64,000 nucleotides of DNA from Snodgrassella alvi (GTDB lineage Bacteria > Pseudomonadota > Gammaproteobacteria > Burkholderiales > Neisseriaceae), in assembly GCF_002777425.1 (NCBI RefSeq), contig NZ_MDVC01000056.1, forward strand, positions 1-64,000, written 5' to 3'. Position numbers and translations under genes: made by a program. A model generated the notes under the pieces. It worked only from the letters and a program-made list of their open reading frames with translations. It had not been told where the DNA came from and did no database searches. This document shows, in pieces, positions 9,360-18,771 of this stretch (position 1 is the stretch's first letter; each line of letters starts with the position of its first letter).

Positions 9360-9413
9360 TTTGCTTAGATTTAGATAGAGTAAGCAAACAGTTAAGTAAA
9401 AAACTTTTGCTTA
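9360..9413. repeat. Alternating inverted repeat 3 (tttgctta - taagcaaa - tttgctta)
   Basis: The 8-mer tttgctta (9360-9367), its complement taagcaaa (9381-9388) and tttgctta again (9406-9413) occur in turn. The middle copy can pair with either neighbour, giving two mutually exclusive hairpins. Confidence 0.7.
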
Positions 9414-9509
9414 GGCTTTTATCGCTAATTTAAAGTTTTTCTTATTCATTTCTTGCATAATTATTAAATATATTGACCAAACCATTCAACTCTGTTCGTA
9501 ACTACGTCC

Positions 9510-9690
9510 TAAAATAGTTATACTGTCATTAGCCATTATTCTTGATGGTCAAAAAGAGCTATTGGGGTTATGGATGGCAGAAATGAACGAGCTAAGTTTT
9601 GGCTATCCATGCTAACGGAGCTTAAAACCGAGGGGTAGAAGATATTTTAATTGTTTGTGTGGATGGATAAAAGGATTTAATATTTAAAGC
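9510..9690 (+). pseudogene. IS256-family (mutator-type) transposase relic
   Basis: Reading the plus strand and allowing small indels gives LAIILDGQKELLGLWMAE, then KFWLSMLTELK, then RGVEDILIVCVDG. These match the conserved block around the second catalytic Asp of IS256-type transposases (usually LDGxKExLGLW...GAKFWLxxLxELKxRGVxDIL...VDGLKGFP). At least one shift is needed near 9577 and another near 9625. Weak similarity (LCLVYQ for LCIVHQ) may continue to about 9755. No ends of the element were found. Confidence 0.7.
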
Positions 9691-9957
9691 TTATTGCTGA
9701 ATACATATTTTGCTCTTTTTTGTTGTGCTTGTTTATCAAACTCCTATTACAAAACTGTATCAGTTATTAGGGTCTGTTCAAGTTACCCATGATACTGAAG
9801 AGTATATGTCTCTTAAATATGACACTAATTCGGCAAGTGCATAAAACGGCTTCATACCTTTCGTATAAAGCTGTTTTTAAATGTCTATTTATAAAAAAAT
9901 GAGTTATTGTATTATATTCATAACATATTAGAATATTATTAACGGCAAGAGTAACAA

Positions 9958-11100
9958 CTACAAACGGCATAAAACCATATTATCACGATGCATTACTTCT
10001 TCCTCAGCTACATAACCCAAAATATCTTCAATCATATATGAGGGCTGGTGCAATAATCGTGATATTTCTCTGTCATTATAATTAATCAGACCACGAGCAA
10101 TTTCGGTACCAGTCTGATTACATACAGAAACTAACGCACCACGATCAAAACGACCAGCAACATCAATACAACCTATTGATAATAAACTAGAATTATGCAT
10201 TGTAAGTGCTTGAACTGCACCACCATCAATAGTCAATTTACCCACCAGTTGTAACTGCCCTAATAACCACTGCTGACGCGCATTCAGCCGGTTATCATCT
10301 GGTGTAAATAATGTACCGACCTTGTTACCATTAAGCAAATGCAAAAGCACATTATCGGCATGTCCATTGGCAATACAGGTTGCCGCACCACTCAAAGCAG
10401 CCCGTCTCGCAGCCAGTACTTTGGTATACATTCCCCCCGTACCCACACTGCTACCTGCACCACCGGCCATACTTTCCAGACCCGGATGGTTGGCTGCAAT
10501 TTTATGAATAAATCTGGCATTGATATGCTGGCGCGGGTCGCGGTCATACAATCCATCCTGATCTGTCAGGATAATGAGTATATCGGCTTCAATCAGATTC
10601 GTTACCAGTGCCCCCAGAGTATCATTATCACCGAGCTTGATTTCATCAATGGTAACGGAATCATTTTCATTAATAATCGGTACCACCCCCTGCTCCAGCA
10701 GGGTACGAATCGTACTGCGAGCATTCAAATAGCGGGTACGATGACTTAAATCATCGTGAGTGAGTAAAATCTGAGCTGTCTGGATACGCAGTGACTCAAA
10801 TGCTATTTCATATGCCTGTGCCAGCCCCATCTGTCCTACAGCCGCCGCCGCCTGTAATTCGTTAATCGCTTTGGGGCGTACCTGCCAGCCCAACCGTTTC
10901 ATTCCTTCTGCAATCGCACCACTGGAAACCAGTACTACCTGAATACCACGAGACCGCAATTGTGCAATCTGCTGAGCCCAGTTATTCAAAATATTCTGGT
11001 CTACCCCATGTCCGCCATTGGTAACAAGGCTGGAACCTACTTTTACCACCACACATTCAGTTTGGCGAATATCAAATTCTGAATTATCCATGTTTACCAT
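9958..11100 (-). CDS. proB: Glutamate 5-kinase ProB (380 aa)
   Basis: It phosphorylates L-glutamate to gamma-glutamyl phosphate, the first and feedback-inhibited step of proline synthesis. The amino-acid kinase domain (about 12-265) shows [29 protein letters not shown], the substrate motif [18 protein letters not shown] and the nucleotide loop [20 protein letters not shown] domain fills the C-terminus (about 280-370, [11 protein letters not shown]...[10 protein letters not shown]), as in full-length bacterial ProB. No strong ribosome site precedes ATG 11100; ATG 11091 (MDNSEF) is possible. proA is not adjacent. Confidence 0.95.
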   Translation of the reverse strand: MVNMDNSEFDIRQTECVVVKVGSSLVTNGGHGVDQNILNNWAQQIAQLRSRGIQVVLVSSGAIAEGMKRLGWQVRPKAINELQAAAAVGQMGLAQAYEIAFESLRIQTAQILLTHDDLSHRTRYLNARSTIRTLLEQGVVPIINENDSVTIDEIKLGDNDTLGALVTNLIEADILIILTDQDGLYDRDPRQHINARFIHKIAANHPGLESMAGGAGSSVGTGGMYTKVLAARRAALSGAATCIANGHADNVLLHLLNGNKVGTLFTPDDNRLNARQQWLLGQLQLVGKLTIDGGAVQALTMHNSSLLSIGCIDVAGRFDRGALVSVCNQTGTEIARGLINYNDREISRLLHQPSYMIEDILGYVAEEEVMHRDNMVLCRL

Positions 11101-11179
11101 GCAGTTGTTATTTCAACGATTTAATTAGCTATTTTACCTGTGGTTATGACCTTTGATAAGTGGGTTTAGCAGTTACAAA

Positions 11180-11204
11180 AACAGCAGCCATTAAGGCTGC
11201 TGTT
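11180..11204 (-). terminator. Terminator of the nuo operon
   Basis: A 10-bp perfect stem (aacagcagcc / ggctgctgtt) has a 5-nt loop. On the minus strand the stem ends in ctgtt and is followed by tttgta, giving a run of Ts 18 bases after the nuoN stop. Almost the same stem recurs at 63338-63361 beside the rRNA operon. Confidence 0.85.
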
Positions 11205-11222
11205 GGAAAAAAGCAAAGTGAT

Positions 11223-12665
11223 TTAACTATGCAGCAATGCCTGTACGCACCAGGCCATCACACCATCTGGCAAAATACCCCATAGCAGTAACAGCAAACC
11301 GTTAACGGATAAAACCAGCTTGCCCAGAAAGGTCATGTTAAAAACAGGCTCTGCAACGGAATCGGGTGTATCAAAATACATGGCTTTAACCACACGCAGA
11401 TAATAGAAAGCACCGATAAGTGACATTACTACTGCATACACAGAAACCCACAGATAACCACTGGCGAGTAATGCCTTGATAACCGCCAGTTTGGCATAAA
11501 AGCCCATCAACGGCGGAATACCGGCCATGGAAAACATCGCCAGCAGCATTAAAAATGCATACCAGGCATTTTTCTGGTTCAGGCCAGCCAGATCGCTGAT
11601 ATTCTGACATTCAACATCTCTGCCGGACAACAGCATCAGGATGGCAAACGCTACAGAAGCCATTAAAGCATAGGTGATAGCGTAATACATGGCTGCGGTA
11701 CAACCAGTTTCTCCAGCCAGCAACGCCAGCAGAATAAAGCCCATATGCGCTACTGTTGAGAAGCCAAGCATACGCTTGATATTGGTTTGCATAATGGCAG
11801 CCAGATTACCCACCAACAATGAAGCAATACCCAATATCAACAGTAATTCACGCCAGCTTTCCCATTGAGTGAGCAAGCCATAGACCAGAATGCGGAAAGC
11901 AAATACTGTTGCGGCAATTTTCGGTGCTGTACCTACTAGTGCGGTGACAGCAGTAGGCGAACCTTGATACACATCTGGCACCCACATATGGAAAGGCACG
12001 CCGCCCAGTTTAAATACAATGCCGGCTACTATAAATACTACGCCCAGCTTTAATAACCACGGATTGGCACTGCCTTCACTGGCAGCCAGCACTTGCTGTA
12101 ACTGCAAAGTACCCGTTGCGCCATAAATCAGTGAAATACCATATAGCAGCAAACCAGAAGCCAGCGCGCCGAGCACAAAATACTTCAGCGCTGCTTCAGC
12201 CGCACGGCCATTGTCGCGTTGCAGGGCAATCAGGGCATACAGTGCCAGTGACAGCAATTCCAGCCCTACATACAGGGTAAGGAAATGGCATGCTGAAACC
12301 ATGATATTCATACCCAGTAAGGCAAACAGGGTAAGTGTATAAAATTCGCCCTGATAGATATTTTTGGCACGCAGATAAGTCTGGCTGTAAATAAACAGGG
12401 CAATAACCAGAACATACATACATAACTTGGCTAACTGCGCCATGCCATCCAATACAAACATATCATGGAAAGCATATTGTGGCTGTTCCGTCCAAACCAG
12501 ACACTGTACTACTGCCGTTAATATCAATCCGATAATTGACAGGGTACAGGTTATCCAGCGTTGTCTGTCATTGAGCCATAAATCCACCAGCAGCACTGTA
12601 AACAGCACTACAGTCAGCACCAGTTCCGGTACAGCGGGAAATATTGTTAAATCTGTCCAGTTCAT
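11223..12665 (-). CDS. nuoN: NADH-quinone oxidoreductase subunit N (480 aa)
   Basis: This is an antiporter-like membrane subunit of complex I and one of the proton-pumping modules. About 14 hydrophobic segments are visible. The family core is seen as VGLELLSLALYALIALQR, then KYFVLGALASGLLLYGISLI with the conserved Lys, and KLGGVPFHMWVPDVYQGSP with the Lys and His of the half-channel. MKRMLGFSTVAHMGF-type sequence (NIKRMLGFSTVAHMGF) marks the second repeat. It is the last gene of nuoA-N, 10 bp after nuoM, and a terminator follows. Confidence 0.97.
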   Translation of the reverse strand: MNWTDLTIFPAVPELVLTVVLFTVLLVDLWLNDRQRWITCTLSIIGLILTAVVQCLVWTEQPQYAFHDMFVLDGMAQLAKLCMYVLVIALFIYSQTYLRAKNIYQGEFYTLTLFALLGMNIMVSACHFLTLYVGLELLSLALYALIALQRDNGRAAEAALKYFVLGALASGLLLYGISLIYGATGTLQLQQVLAASEGSANPWLLKLGVVFIVAGIVFKLGGVPFHMWVPDVYQGSPTAVTALVGTAPKIAATVFAFRILVYGLLTQWESWRELLLILGIASLLVGNLAAIMQTNIKRMLGFSTVAHMGFILLALLAGETGCTAAMYYAITYALMASVAFAILMLLSGRDVECQNISDLAGLNQKNAWYAFLMLLAMFSMAGIPPLMGFYAKLAVIKALLASGYLWVSVYAVVMSLIGAFYYLRVVKAMYFDTPDSVAEPVFNMTFLGKLVLSVNGLLLLLWGILPDGVMAWCVQALLHS

Positions 12666-12675
12666 TCACATTTCC

Positions 12676-14169
12676 TTACAGTTTGCTTTGTGCCGCTTGG
12701 ACAATTAAATCATTTGCTGCCTGATGGACAACGGCGATAAATGGTTCGGGATACAAACCAAAACCGAGTACCGCTATAGCCAGAATCACCAGAATAAGCA
12801 GTTCGCGTTTATTCACATCTTTTAATTGCTCAACTTCGGGGTTTTTGATGGTGCCAAAAATAACTCGTTTAAACATCCACAGGGTATAGGCTGCACCATA
12901 AATCAGGGTTAACGCTGCCAGAGCACCAATCCAGAAATTGGTTTTTACTGCGCCGACAATTACCATGAATTCGCCCACAAAACCGGAAGTACCGGGCAAG
13001 CCGGCGTTGGCCATGGCAAACAGCAGCATGAAAGAGGCAAATACCGGCATACTGTTTACCACACCACCGTAAGCAGAAATATCACGGGTATGCATGCGGT
13101 CATACATTACGCCAATACTCATGAACATGGCAGCCGAAACAAAACCGTGTGACACCATCTGCATGATGGCACCTTTAAAAGCCCAGTCATTCAAATACCC
13201 GCCTGTAAACAGGAAGAAGCCTAAGGTGACAAAACCCATGTGACTAATGGAAGAATAAGCCACCAGTTTTTTCATATCTGTCTGTATCAGCGCTACCATA
13301 CCAATATAAATCACCGCTACCAGACTCAGTACAATCATTACCGGCGCAAAATAACGTGCAGCATCCGGCAGGATAGGCAGAATAAAACGCAGGAAGCCAT
13401 AACCACCGATCTTCAGGGTAATGGCAGCAAGTACCATTGAACCGCCAGTAGGTGCTTCTACGTGCGCATCCGGTAGCCATGTGTGTACTGGCCACATCGG
13501 CACTTTCACCGCAAAAGACAGGAAAAAGCCGATAAACAGCAAAATCTGCGCAGTCATGGCAATGTGTTTGATGTTGTGCCATGCTTCAATTGAGAAACCG
13601 CCAGTCTGCATAGACAGGTACACAAACCCTACCAGCATCAGCAGCGACCCCATCAGGGTATACAGGAAAAACTTGATGGATGCGTATACGCGTCTTGGGC
13701 CACCCCAGATACCGATAATCAGATACATCGGAATCAGCATGCCTTCAAAGAACACGTAGAACAGAATGGCATCCATGGCCGCAAACGCGCCATTAATCAA
13801 TCCCGACATAATCAGGAAAGCAGCCATATACTGTGCCGGCCGCTTCTGAATAACCTGCCAGCCAGCCATCACCACCAGTAAGGTTGTGAAGCTGTTCAGA
13901 ATCACAAACAGGACAGACAGGCCATCAACACCTAATGCATAGTTGATGTTGAGACTTTCAATCCAGAAATGAAATTCTGTGAATTGGAAGCCACCATTTA
14001 AACGGTCAAATTTGAAAAACAGCGGTAAGGTGATTAAAAAAGAAACCAGCGCACCGATTAAGGCCAGCACTCTGGCTATACCAGCATGCCTGTCTGAACC
14101 GGTCGCCAGCACTACGATGCCGGCCGCTACAGGCAGCCAAATCGCCAAACTGAGTAAGTTATCGTACAT
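12676..14169 (-). CDS. nuoM: NADH-quinone oxidoreductase subunit M (497 aa)
   Basis: This is a proton-pumping, antiporter-like subunit of complex I with about 14 membrane helices. Visible marks are the ALGVDGLSVLFVILNSFTT start block, the Glu-bearing helix FYVFFEGMLIPMYLIIGIWG, KFFLYTLMGSLLMLVG, VKVPMWPVHTWLPDAHVEAP with the key Lys and His, and MKKLVAYSSISHMGFV. Length is normal. It sits between nuoL (37 bp upstream) and nuoN in the canonical order. Confidence 0.98.
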   Translation of the reverse strand: MYDNLLSLAIWLPVAAGIVVLATGSDRHAGIARVLALIGALVSFLITLPLFFKFDRLNGGFQFTEFHFWIESLNINYALGVDGLSVLFVILNSFTTLLVVMAGWQVIQKRPAQYMAAFLIMSGLINGAFAAMDAILFYVFFEGMLIPMYLIIGIWGGPRRVYASIKFFLYTLMGSLLMLVGFVYLSMQTGGFSIEAWHNIKHIAMTAQILLFIGFFLSFAVKVPMWPVHTWLPDAHVEAPTGGSMVLAAITLKIGGYGFLRFILPILPDAARYFAPVMIVLSLVAVIYIGMVALIQTDMKKLVAYSSISHMGFVTLGFFLFTGGYLNDWAFKGAIMQMVSHGFVSAAMFMSIGVMYDRMHTRDISAYGGVVNSMPVFASFMLLFAMANAGLPGTSGFVGEFMVIVGAVKTNFWIGALAALTLIYGAAYTLWMFKRVIFGTIKNPEVEQLKDVNKRELLILVILAIAVLGFGLYPEPFIAVVHQAANDLIVQAAQSKL

Positions 14170-14206
14170 ATTTATAGCCTAAAGATACCAAGTTGAATGC
14201 CTTCAA

Positions 14207-16231
14207 TTAACCGCCGAACATCGTTTTCAGCAACGGCCAGAAAGTCCACGCTACCAGCACGAACACACCAACCACCATTGCGGTTGCATAGGTATAGATG
14301 TAGCCGGTCTGAATCCGTCGTACCAGTGCTGCAACAGTAGCAACCACGCGTGCAGTACCGTTAACGATTAATTTATCAATGATGAAAACGTCGCCTACTT
14401 TCCAGAACAACGTTCCCAGCAGGCGGCTGCCTTTGGCAAAAACGTTATAGTAAAGCGCATCCAGATAGTATTTGTTATCCAGCAGGGTATAAACCGGACG
14501 GATAGACGCCACGATTCTGGTCGGAATCTGTGGTTTTTTCATGTAGAAGAACCACGCCAGTACTACCCCGGCAATCACCAGCCATAACACAGGAGTAGTT
14601 AGGCTATGTAAGGCCATGGCAAAGATGCCGTGATATTCCTCTTCTACAGAGGCCAGCGCCGGATGTGCCGCACTGTTAATGAATATCACATGCTGGTAGA
14701 AATCACTAAACAGCATCGGTTTGATGGCCCACATGCCGACAAATACTGAAGGAATAGCTAGCAGAATCAGCGGAATAGTTACCACCAGCGGGCTTTCATG
14801 TGGATTATCCTGTGGGCGCAGACCATGGTGCTCTTCGCCATGATGATGCTCGCCATGCCCGGCTTTACGCCATTTTTCTTCGCCGTGAAAAACCATAAAA
14901 TACAGGCGGAATGAGTAGAAAGCGGTCACAAACACACTGGCTACCAGTGCGACATAGGCAATACTGCTGAAAGGCAGGTTTGACGCTTTTACTGCATCGA
15001 TAATGGAATCCTTGGAATAGAAGCCAGAGAAGAATGGTGTACCAATCAGCGACAGGGAACCAATCAGCATGCAAATCCACGTTACCGGCATATACTTGCG
15101 CAAGCCGCCCATATGACGCATATCCTGATCATGGTGCATGCCCATAATCACACTACCGGCCGCAAGGAATAACAGGGCTTTGAAGAAAGCATGGGTCATT
15201 ACATGGAAGACGGCAATATTATAGGCTGAAGCACCGAGTGCTACGGTCATGTAACCAAGTTGTGACAGGGTGGAATAGGCAATCACACGCTTGATATCGT
15301 TCTGAATCATGCCCAGAAAACCCATAAACAGCGCGGTAATGGTACCAGATACCATAATCACACCCAGTGCGGTATCAGACAGTTCATATAGCGGTGACAT
15401 ACGTGACACCATGAAAATACCGGCTGTCACCATGGTAGCGGCGTGAATCAGCGCAGAAATCGGAGTCGGACCTTCCATTGAATCCGGCAGCCACACATGC
15501 AATGGAAACTGTGCAGATTTACCCATCGCCCCTACGAACAGCAGAATACAGGTAACGGTAATCAGTGACCACGGATGACCAGGAATCAGTTCGATGGTGG
15601 CATTTTTCACTTGATCAATATGCTGGAACACATCAACATAGCGCAGGCTGCCGCCAAAATAGGCCAGTATCAAGCCAATCCCCAACACAAAGCCAAAGTC
15701 CCCAACGCGGTTAACCAGAAATGCTTTCAGGTTGGCAAAAATGGCACTATCACGTTTGAAGTAAAAACCAATCAGCAGATAAGATACCAGCCCCACTGCT
15801 TCCCAGCCAAAGAATAGCTGGATAAAGTTATTACTCATTACCAGCATCAGCATGGAAAAGGTAAACAGGGAGATATAGCTGAAGAAGCGCTGATACCCAT
15901 CATCATCACTCATGTAACCAATGGTGTAGATATGCACCATCAGTGACACACTGGTGACAATCACCAGCATGGTGGCGGTAAGGGTATCAATCAGGAAGCC
16001 AACTGAAAAGTCCAGTCCGCCCATGGTCAGCCAGGTATAAACATTTTCATCAAAAGGCTGGCGGGTGCCGTTCATAAAGCCATAAAGCACCCAGGCAGAC
16101 AACGCTGCAGAAATGGCCACACCAGCAATGGTAACGCTATGTGCTCCCCTACGACCAATCAGCTTGCCACACAAGCCGGCCAGCAGTGAACCGATGAGCG
16201 GAGCCAAAGCAATAATCAGATAAATAGACAT
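14207..16231 (-). CDS. nuoL: NADH-quinone oxidoreductase subunit L (674 aa)
   Basis: This is the distal proton-pumping subunit of complex I, carrying the long lateral helix. Motifs seen are FFGWEAVGLVSYLLIGFYF, KSAQFPLHVWLPDSMEGPTP, HAATMVTAGIFM and IKRVIAYSTLSQLGYM. The C-terminal extension after residue 540 includes the amphipathic connecting helix region and a last membrane segment (TAMVVGVFVLVAWTFW). A His/Glu-rich cytoplasmic or periplasmic loop (about residues 455-470, HGEHHHGEEHHG) is longer than in many homologues. It is followed by nuoM. Confidence 0.98.
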   Translation of the reverse strand: MSIYLIIALAPLIGSLLAGLCGKLIGRRGAHSVTIAGVAISAALSAWVLYGFMNGTRQPFDENVYTWLTMGGLDFSVGFLIDTLTATMLVIVTSVSLMVHIYTIGYMSDDDGYQRFFSYISLFTFSMLMLVMSNNFIQLFFGWEAVGLVSYLLIGFYFKRDSAIFANLKAFLVNRVGDFGFVLGIGLILAYFGGSLRYVDVFQHIDQVKNATIELIPGHPWSLITVTCILLFVGAMGKSAQFPLHVWLPDSMEGPTPISALIHAATMVTAGIFMVSRMSPLYELSDTALGVIMVSGTITALFMGFLGMIQNDIKRVIAYSTLSQLGYMTVALGASAYNIAVFHVMTHAFFKALLFLAAGSVIMGMHHDQDMRHMGGLRKYMPVTWICMLIGSLSLIGTPFFSGFYSKDSIIDAVKASNLPFSSIAYVALVASVFVTAFYSFRLYFMVFHGEEKWRKAGHGEHHHGEEHHGLRPQDNPHESPLVVTIPLILLAIPSVFVGMWAIKPMLFSDFYQHVIFINSAAHPALASVEEEYHGIFAMALHSLTTPVLWLVIAGVVLAWFFYMKKPQIPTRIVASIRPVYTLLDNKYYLDALYYNVFAKGSRLLGTLFWKVGDVFIIDKLIVNGTARVVATVAALVRRIQTGYIYTYATAMVVGVFVLVAWTFWPLLKTMFGG

Positions 16232-16256
16232 AATTTTCTCTTGTTCCTCTCACCCG

Positions 16257-16562
16257 TTAGCCTTTGAGGCTATTCAGATCCTGTACGTTGATGCTCTGAC
16301 GGTTACGGAAAATCAGCACCATAATCGCCAGACCAATAGCAGATTCTGCCGCAGCGACTGTCAGAATAAAAAAGACAAAAATCTGTCCAGCTGTGTCACC
16401 GAGATAACGGGAAAAAGCCACGAAATTAAAGTTCACCGCCAGCAGCATTAATTCGATTGACATCAGCAGCACAAGTACGTTTTTGCGGTTCATAAAAATA
16501 CCCATGGCAGAAATGGCAAATAATATCGCGCTGAGAACCAGATAATGGGTTAAGGTAATCAT
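16257..16562 (-). CDS. nuoK: NADH-quinone oxidoreductase subunit K (101 aa)
   Basis: This is a small three-helix membrane subunit of complex I (MrpC-like). The protein is almost entirely hydrophobic and carries the conserved Glu residues in helices 2 and 3 ([19 protein letters not shown] and [15 protein letters not shown]). The start overlaps the nuoJ stop by 4 bases, so the two are translationally coupled. Length is exactly as usual for the family. Confidence 0.98.
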   Translation of the reverse strand: MITLTHYLVLSAILFAISAMGIFMNRKNVLVLLMSIELMLLAVNFNFVAFSRYLGDTAGQIFVFFILTVAAAESAIGLAIMVLIFRNRQSINVQDLNSLKG

Positions 16563-17212
16563 GCTTTTTTCTCCCCTTCTGTCACTTCTTCACTGGTTTC
16601 GGTTACTGGTGTAGTTACTTCAGGTTGCATTTTCACCATACGGAAGCGGTCTTTTGCCTGTACTTTAACCTGTTCGGCCGGATTGGTACGGCGTGGATTA
16701 TGCGTTTGTCGGTGTACCAGTGCAATGGCTGCTACCATCCCCAGCACCAGTAATATGGCAGCCAGTTCGAACGGTAACAGATAGGTAGTGTAAATCTGCA
16801 TACCTAAGTCGCGTACATTACTATAATCGGCCGGCAACGGCTTATCTGTTCCCAGATGTGCTAGATCCAGCTGCGGATTCACCAGAATCACAATCAGCAG
16901 TGCGGCGGTGAGAATACCTACCAGTGCGGCAATAGGTGCATGGCGCCAAAATCCGGCGCGCATCTGTTCAATATCAATATTGAGCATCATGATGACAAAC
17001 AGGAACAGTACCATTACTGCTCCTACATAGACCACTACCAGCACAATGCCCAGAAATTCGGCCTGCATCAGAATCCACATCATGGCACTGGCACAGAATG
17101 TCAGCACCAGAAACAAAACTGCATGTACCGGATTTTTGGCAATCACTGTATTTATTGCGCCAAGCAGAATAACCGCGGCAAATACATAAAACAGTATTAA
17201 TGGTAAATTCAT
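16559..17212 (-). CDS. nuoJ: NADH-quinone oxidoreductase subunit J (217 aa)
   Basis: This is a membrane subunit of complex I near the quinone-site end of the arm. It has five hydrophobic segments, including the conserved helix 3 block [22 protein letters not shown], which contains the pi-bulge region, and [22 protein letters not shown]. The polar C-terminal tail of about 40 residues (after RRTNPAEQ, ending [12 protein letters not shown]) is variable in the family. It overlaps nuoK by 4 bases and lies 9 bp after nuoI. Confidence 0.97.
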   Translation of the reverse strand: MNLPLILFYVFAAVILLGAINTVIAKNPVHAVLFLVLTFCASAMMWILMQAEFLGIVLVVVYVGAVMVLFLFVIMMLNIDIEQMRAGFWRHAPIAALVGILTAALLIVILVNPQLDLAHLGTDKPLPADYSNVRDLGMQIYTTYLLPFELAAILLVLGMVAAIALVHRQTHNPRRTNPAEQVKVQAKDRFRMVKMQPEVTTPVTETSEEVTEGEKKA

Positions 17213-17221
17213 GACTACCCC

Positions 17222-17701
17222 TTAGCGATACGGTGCATCTGCGGCTTTGCATTTGGCGATATCCTTTTCATAGCGATCGCCAATTGCCAGCAACATGGGT
17301 TTAGTGAAATACAGATCTCCGCGTTTTTCACCGTGATATTCGAAAATCTGTGTTTCTACAATGGCGTCTACTGGACAGGCTTCTTCACAGAAACCGCAGA
17401 AGATACATTTAGTTAGATCGATATCATAACGGGTTGTTCGCCGTGTACCGTCCTCGCGCTTTTCCGACTCGATATTAATCGCCATCGCCGGACACACAGC
17501 TTCACACAGTTTGCAGGCAATACAGCGTTCTTCGCCATTGGGATAGCGCCGCTGCGCATGCAGACCACGAAACCGAACCGATTGTGGGGTTTTTTCTTCA
17601 GGGAAATAAATGGTTTCTTTACGTGCGAAAAAGTTCTTTAAGGTTACTTTCATGCCCGAAAGCAACTCGGTCATCAGAAAAGTTTTAATTATATTTGCCA
17701 T
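17222..17701 (-). CDS. nuoI: NADH-quinone oxidoreductase subunit I (159 aa)
   Basis: This peripheral-arm subunit carries clusters N6a and N6b. Two 4Fe-4S ferredoxin motifs are complete: [12 protein letters not shown] (about 60-71) and [12 protein letters not shown] (about 99-110). The N-terminal amphipathic helix ([20 protein letters not shown]) would dock on the membrane beside NuoH. The family signature [17 protein letters not shown] appears here as [17 protein letters not shown]. It lies 18 bp after nuoH. Confidence 0.98.
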   Translation of the reverse strand: MANIIKTFLMTELLSGMKVTLKNFFARKETIYFPEEKTPQSVRFRGLHAQRRYPNGEERCIACKLCEAVCPAMAINIESEKREDGTRRTTRYDIDLTKCIFCGFCEEACPVDAIVETQIFEYHGEKRGDLYFTKPMLLAIGDRYEKDIAKCKAADAPYR

Positions 17702-17719
17702 ATCAGTGCCTCTCCCTGT

Positions 17720-18769
17720 TTAACGCCATAAAGACAGGGGTGAAATCATCCATAAACCCAATACAATCACTGCGACGATGGTTACCGGAATCAGTACTTT
17801 CCAGCCCAGACGCATAATCTGATCGTAGCGGTAGCGCGGGAAAGTTGCCCGTATCCACAGGTAAAAGTACAACACCAGCGCCATTTTCAGGAACATCCAC
17901 AGTACGCTTGGTGTCCCAATGAAGCCCCAGCTTTGCGGGAAAGGTGATAACCAGCCACCAAAGAACAACAGTGCAGTCAGGGCAGCTACCAGAATCATGA
18001 ATATATATTCGGCCAGGAAAAATAAGGCGAAAGCAAAACCAGAATACTCAACATGAAAACCAGCAACAATTTCCGACTCACCTTCGGCCACATCAAACGG
18101 AGCACGATTGGTTTCGGCCACTGCGGAAATCAGATACACCACAAATAATGGGAACAAAGGTAACCAGTTCCATGAAAAAACCGAACCACCGGCATAACCT
18201 TTGGCTTGTGCCATCACAATATCGTGAAAATCCATGCTGCCGGATACCATTATCACCCCAATCAAGGCAAAACCCATCGCTATTTCATAGGATATGGTTT
18301 GTGCCGAAGCACGCATGGCGCCCAGAAAGGCATATTTAGAGTTGGAAGCCCAGCCGGCAATGATGACACCATATACAGACAGAGAGGTAATCATCAGGAT
18401 ATAGAGCAAACCGGCATTGATTCTGGTTAGAAACCAGCTTTCACTGAACGGAATCACTGCCCAGGCAGCAAATGCTGGCATCAGTGACATCATTGGCCCG
18501 ATATAGAACAATGCCTTATTTGCCTGTGATGGGCGGGTGACTTCTTTAAATAATAGTTTTAATACATCAGCGAATGGCTGAATTAAACCATAAGGGCCGG
18601 TTACGTTTGGGCCGACACGCAGCTGCATATAACCGATAACTTTACGCTCAAAATAAGTCAGGTAAGCCACGGTAAGAATCAGCGGCAACATAATGATGAC
18701 TATTTTGACGATGACAGACACCAGTAAGCCGAAGTCGTTACCCAGTAATTGTTGAAACCACGCTTGCAT
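17720..18769 (-). CDS. nuoH: NADH-quinone oxidoreductase subunit H (349 aa)
   Basis: This membrane subunit forms the quinone chamber together with NuoB and NuoD. Eight hydrophobic segments are seen, with the conserved loops [36 protein letters not shown], and [20 protein letters not shown], which holds the Glu-rich E-channel entry, and [17 protein letters not shown] near the C-terminus. The stop lies only 2 bases before... the next gene nuoI begins 18 bases downstream, while nuoG ends 2 bases upstream of its start. Confidence 0.98.
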   Translation of the reverse strand: MQAWFQQLLGNDFGLLVSVIVKIVIIMLPLILTVAYLTYFERKVIGYMQLRVGPNVTGPYGLIQPFADVLKLLFKEVTRPSQANKALFYIGPMMSLMPAFAAWAVIPFSESWFLTRINAGLLYILMITSLSVYGVIIAGWASNSKYAFLGAMRASAQTISYEIAMGFALIGVIMVSGSMDFHDIVMAQAKGYAGGSVFSWNWLPLFPLFVVYLISAVAETNRAPFDVAEGESEIVAGFHVEYSGFAFALFFLAEYIFMILVAALTALLFFGGWLSPFPQSWGFIGTPSVLWMFLKMALVLYFYLWIRATFPRYRYDQIMRLGWKVLIPVTIVAVIVLGLWMISPLSLWR

Positions 18770-18771
18770 GA

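Larger units (their letters stand above)
8412..9957. other. 1.5-kb AT-rich region without an intact gene
   Basis: No reading frame here has recognisable protein features or a good ribosome site. It holds the phoB promoter side, a 16-bp palindrome (8969-8984), a cluster of hairpins (9223-9413) and an IS256-type transposase relic (about 9510-9690), each listed separately. A 67-codon frame at 9767-9970 on the minus strand overlaps the end of proB and is probably chance. Confidence 0.7.

Noticed and set aside
9767-9970. 67-codon frame on the minus strand
   Set aside because: It begins inside the end of proB, shows no family features and overlaps the decayed transposase area.
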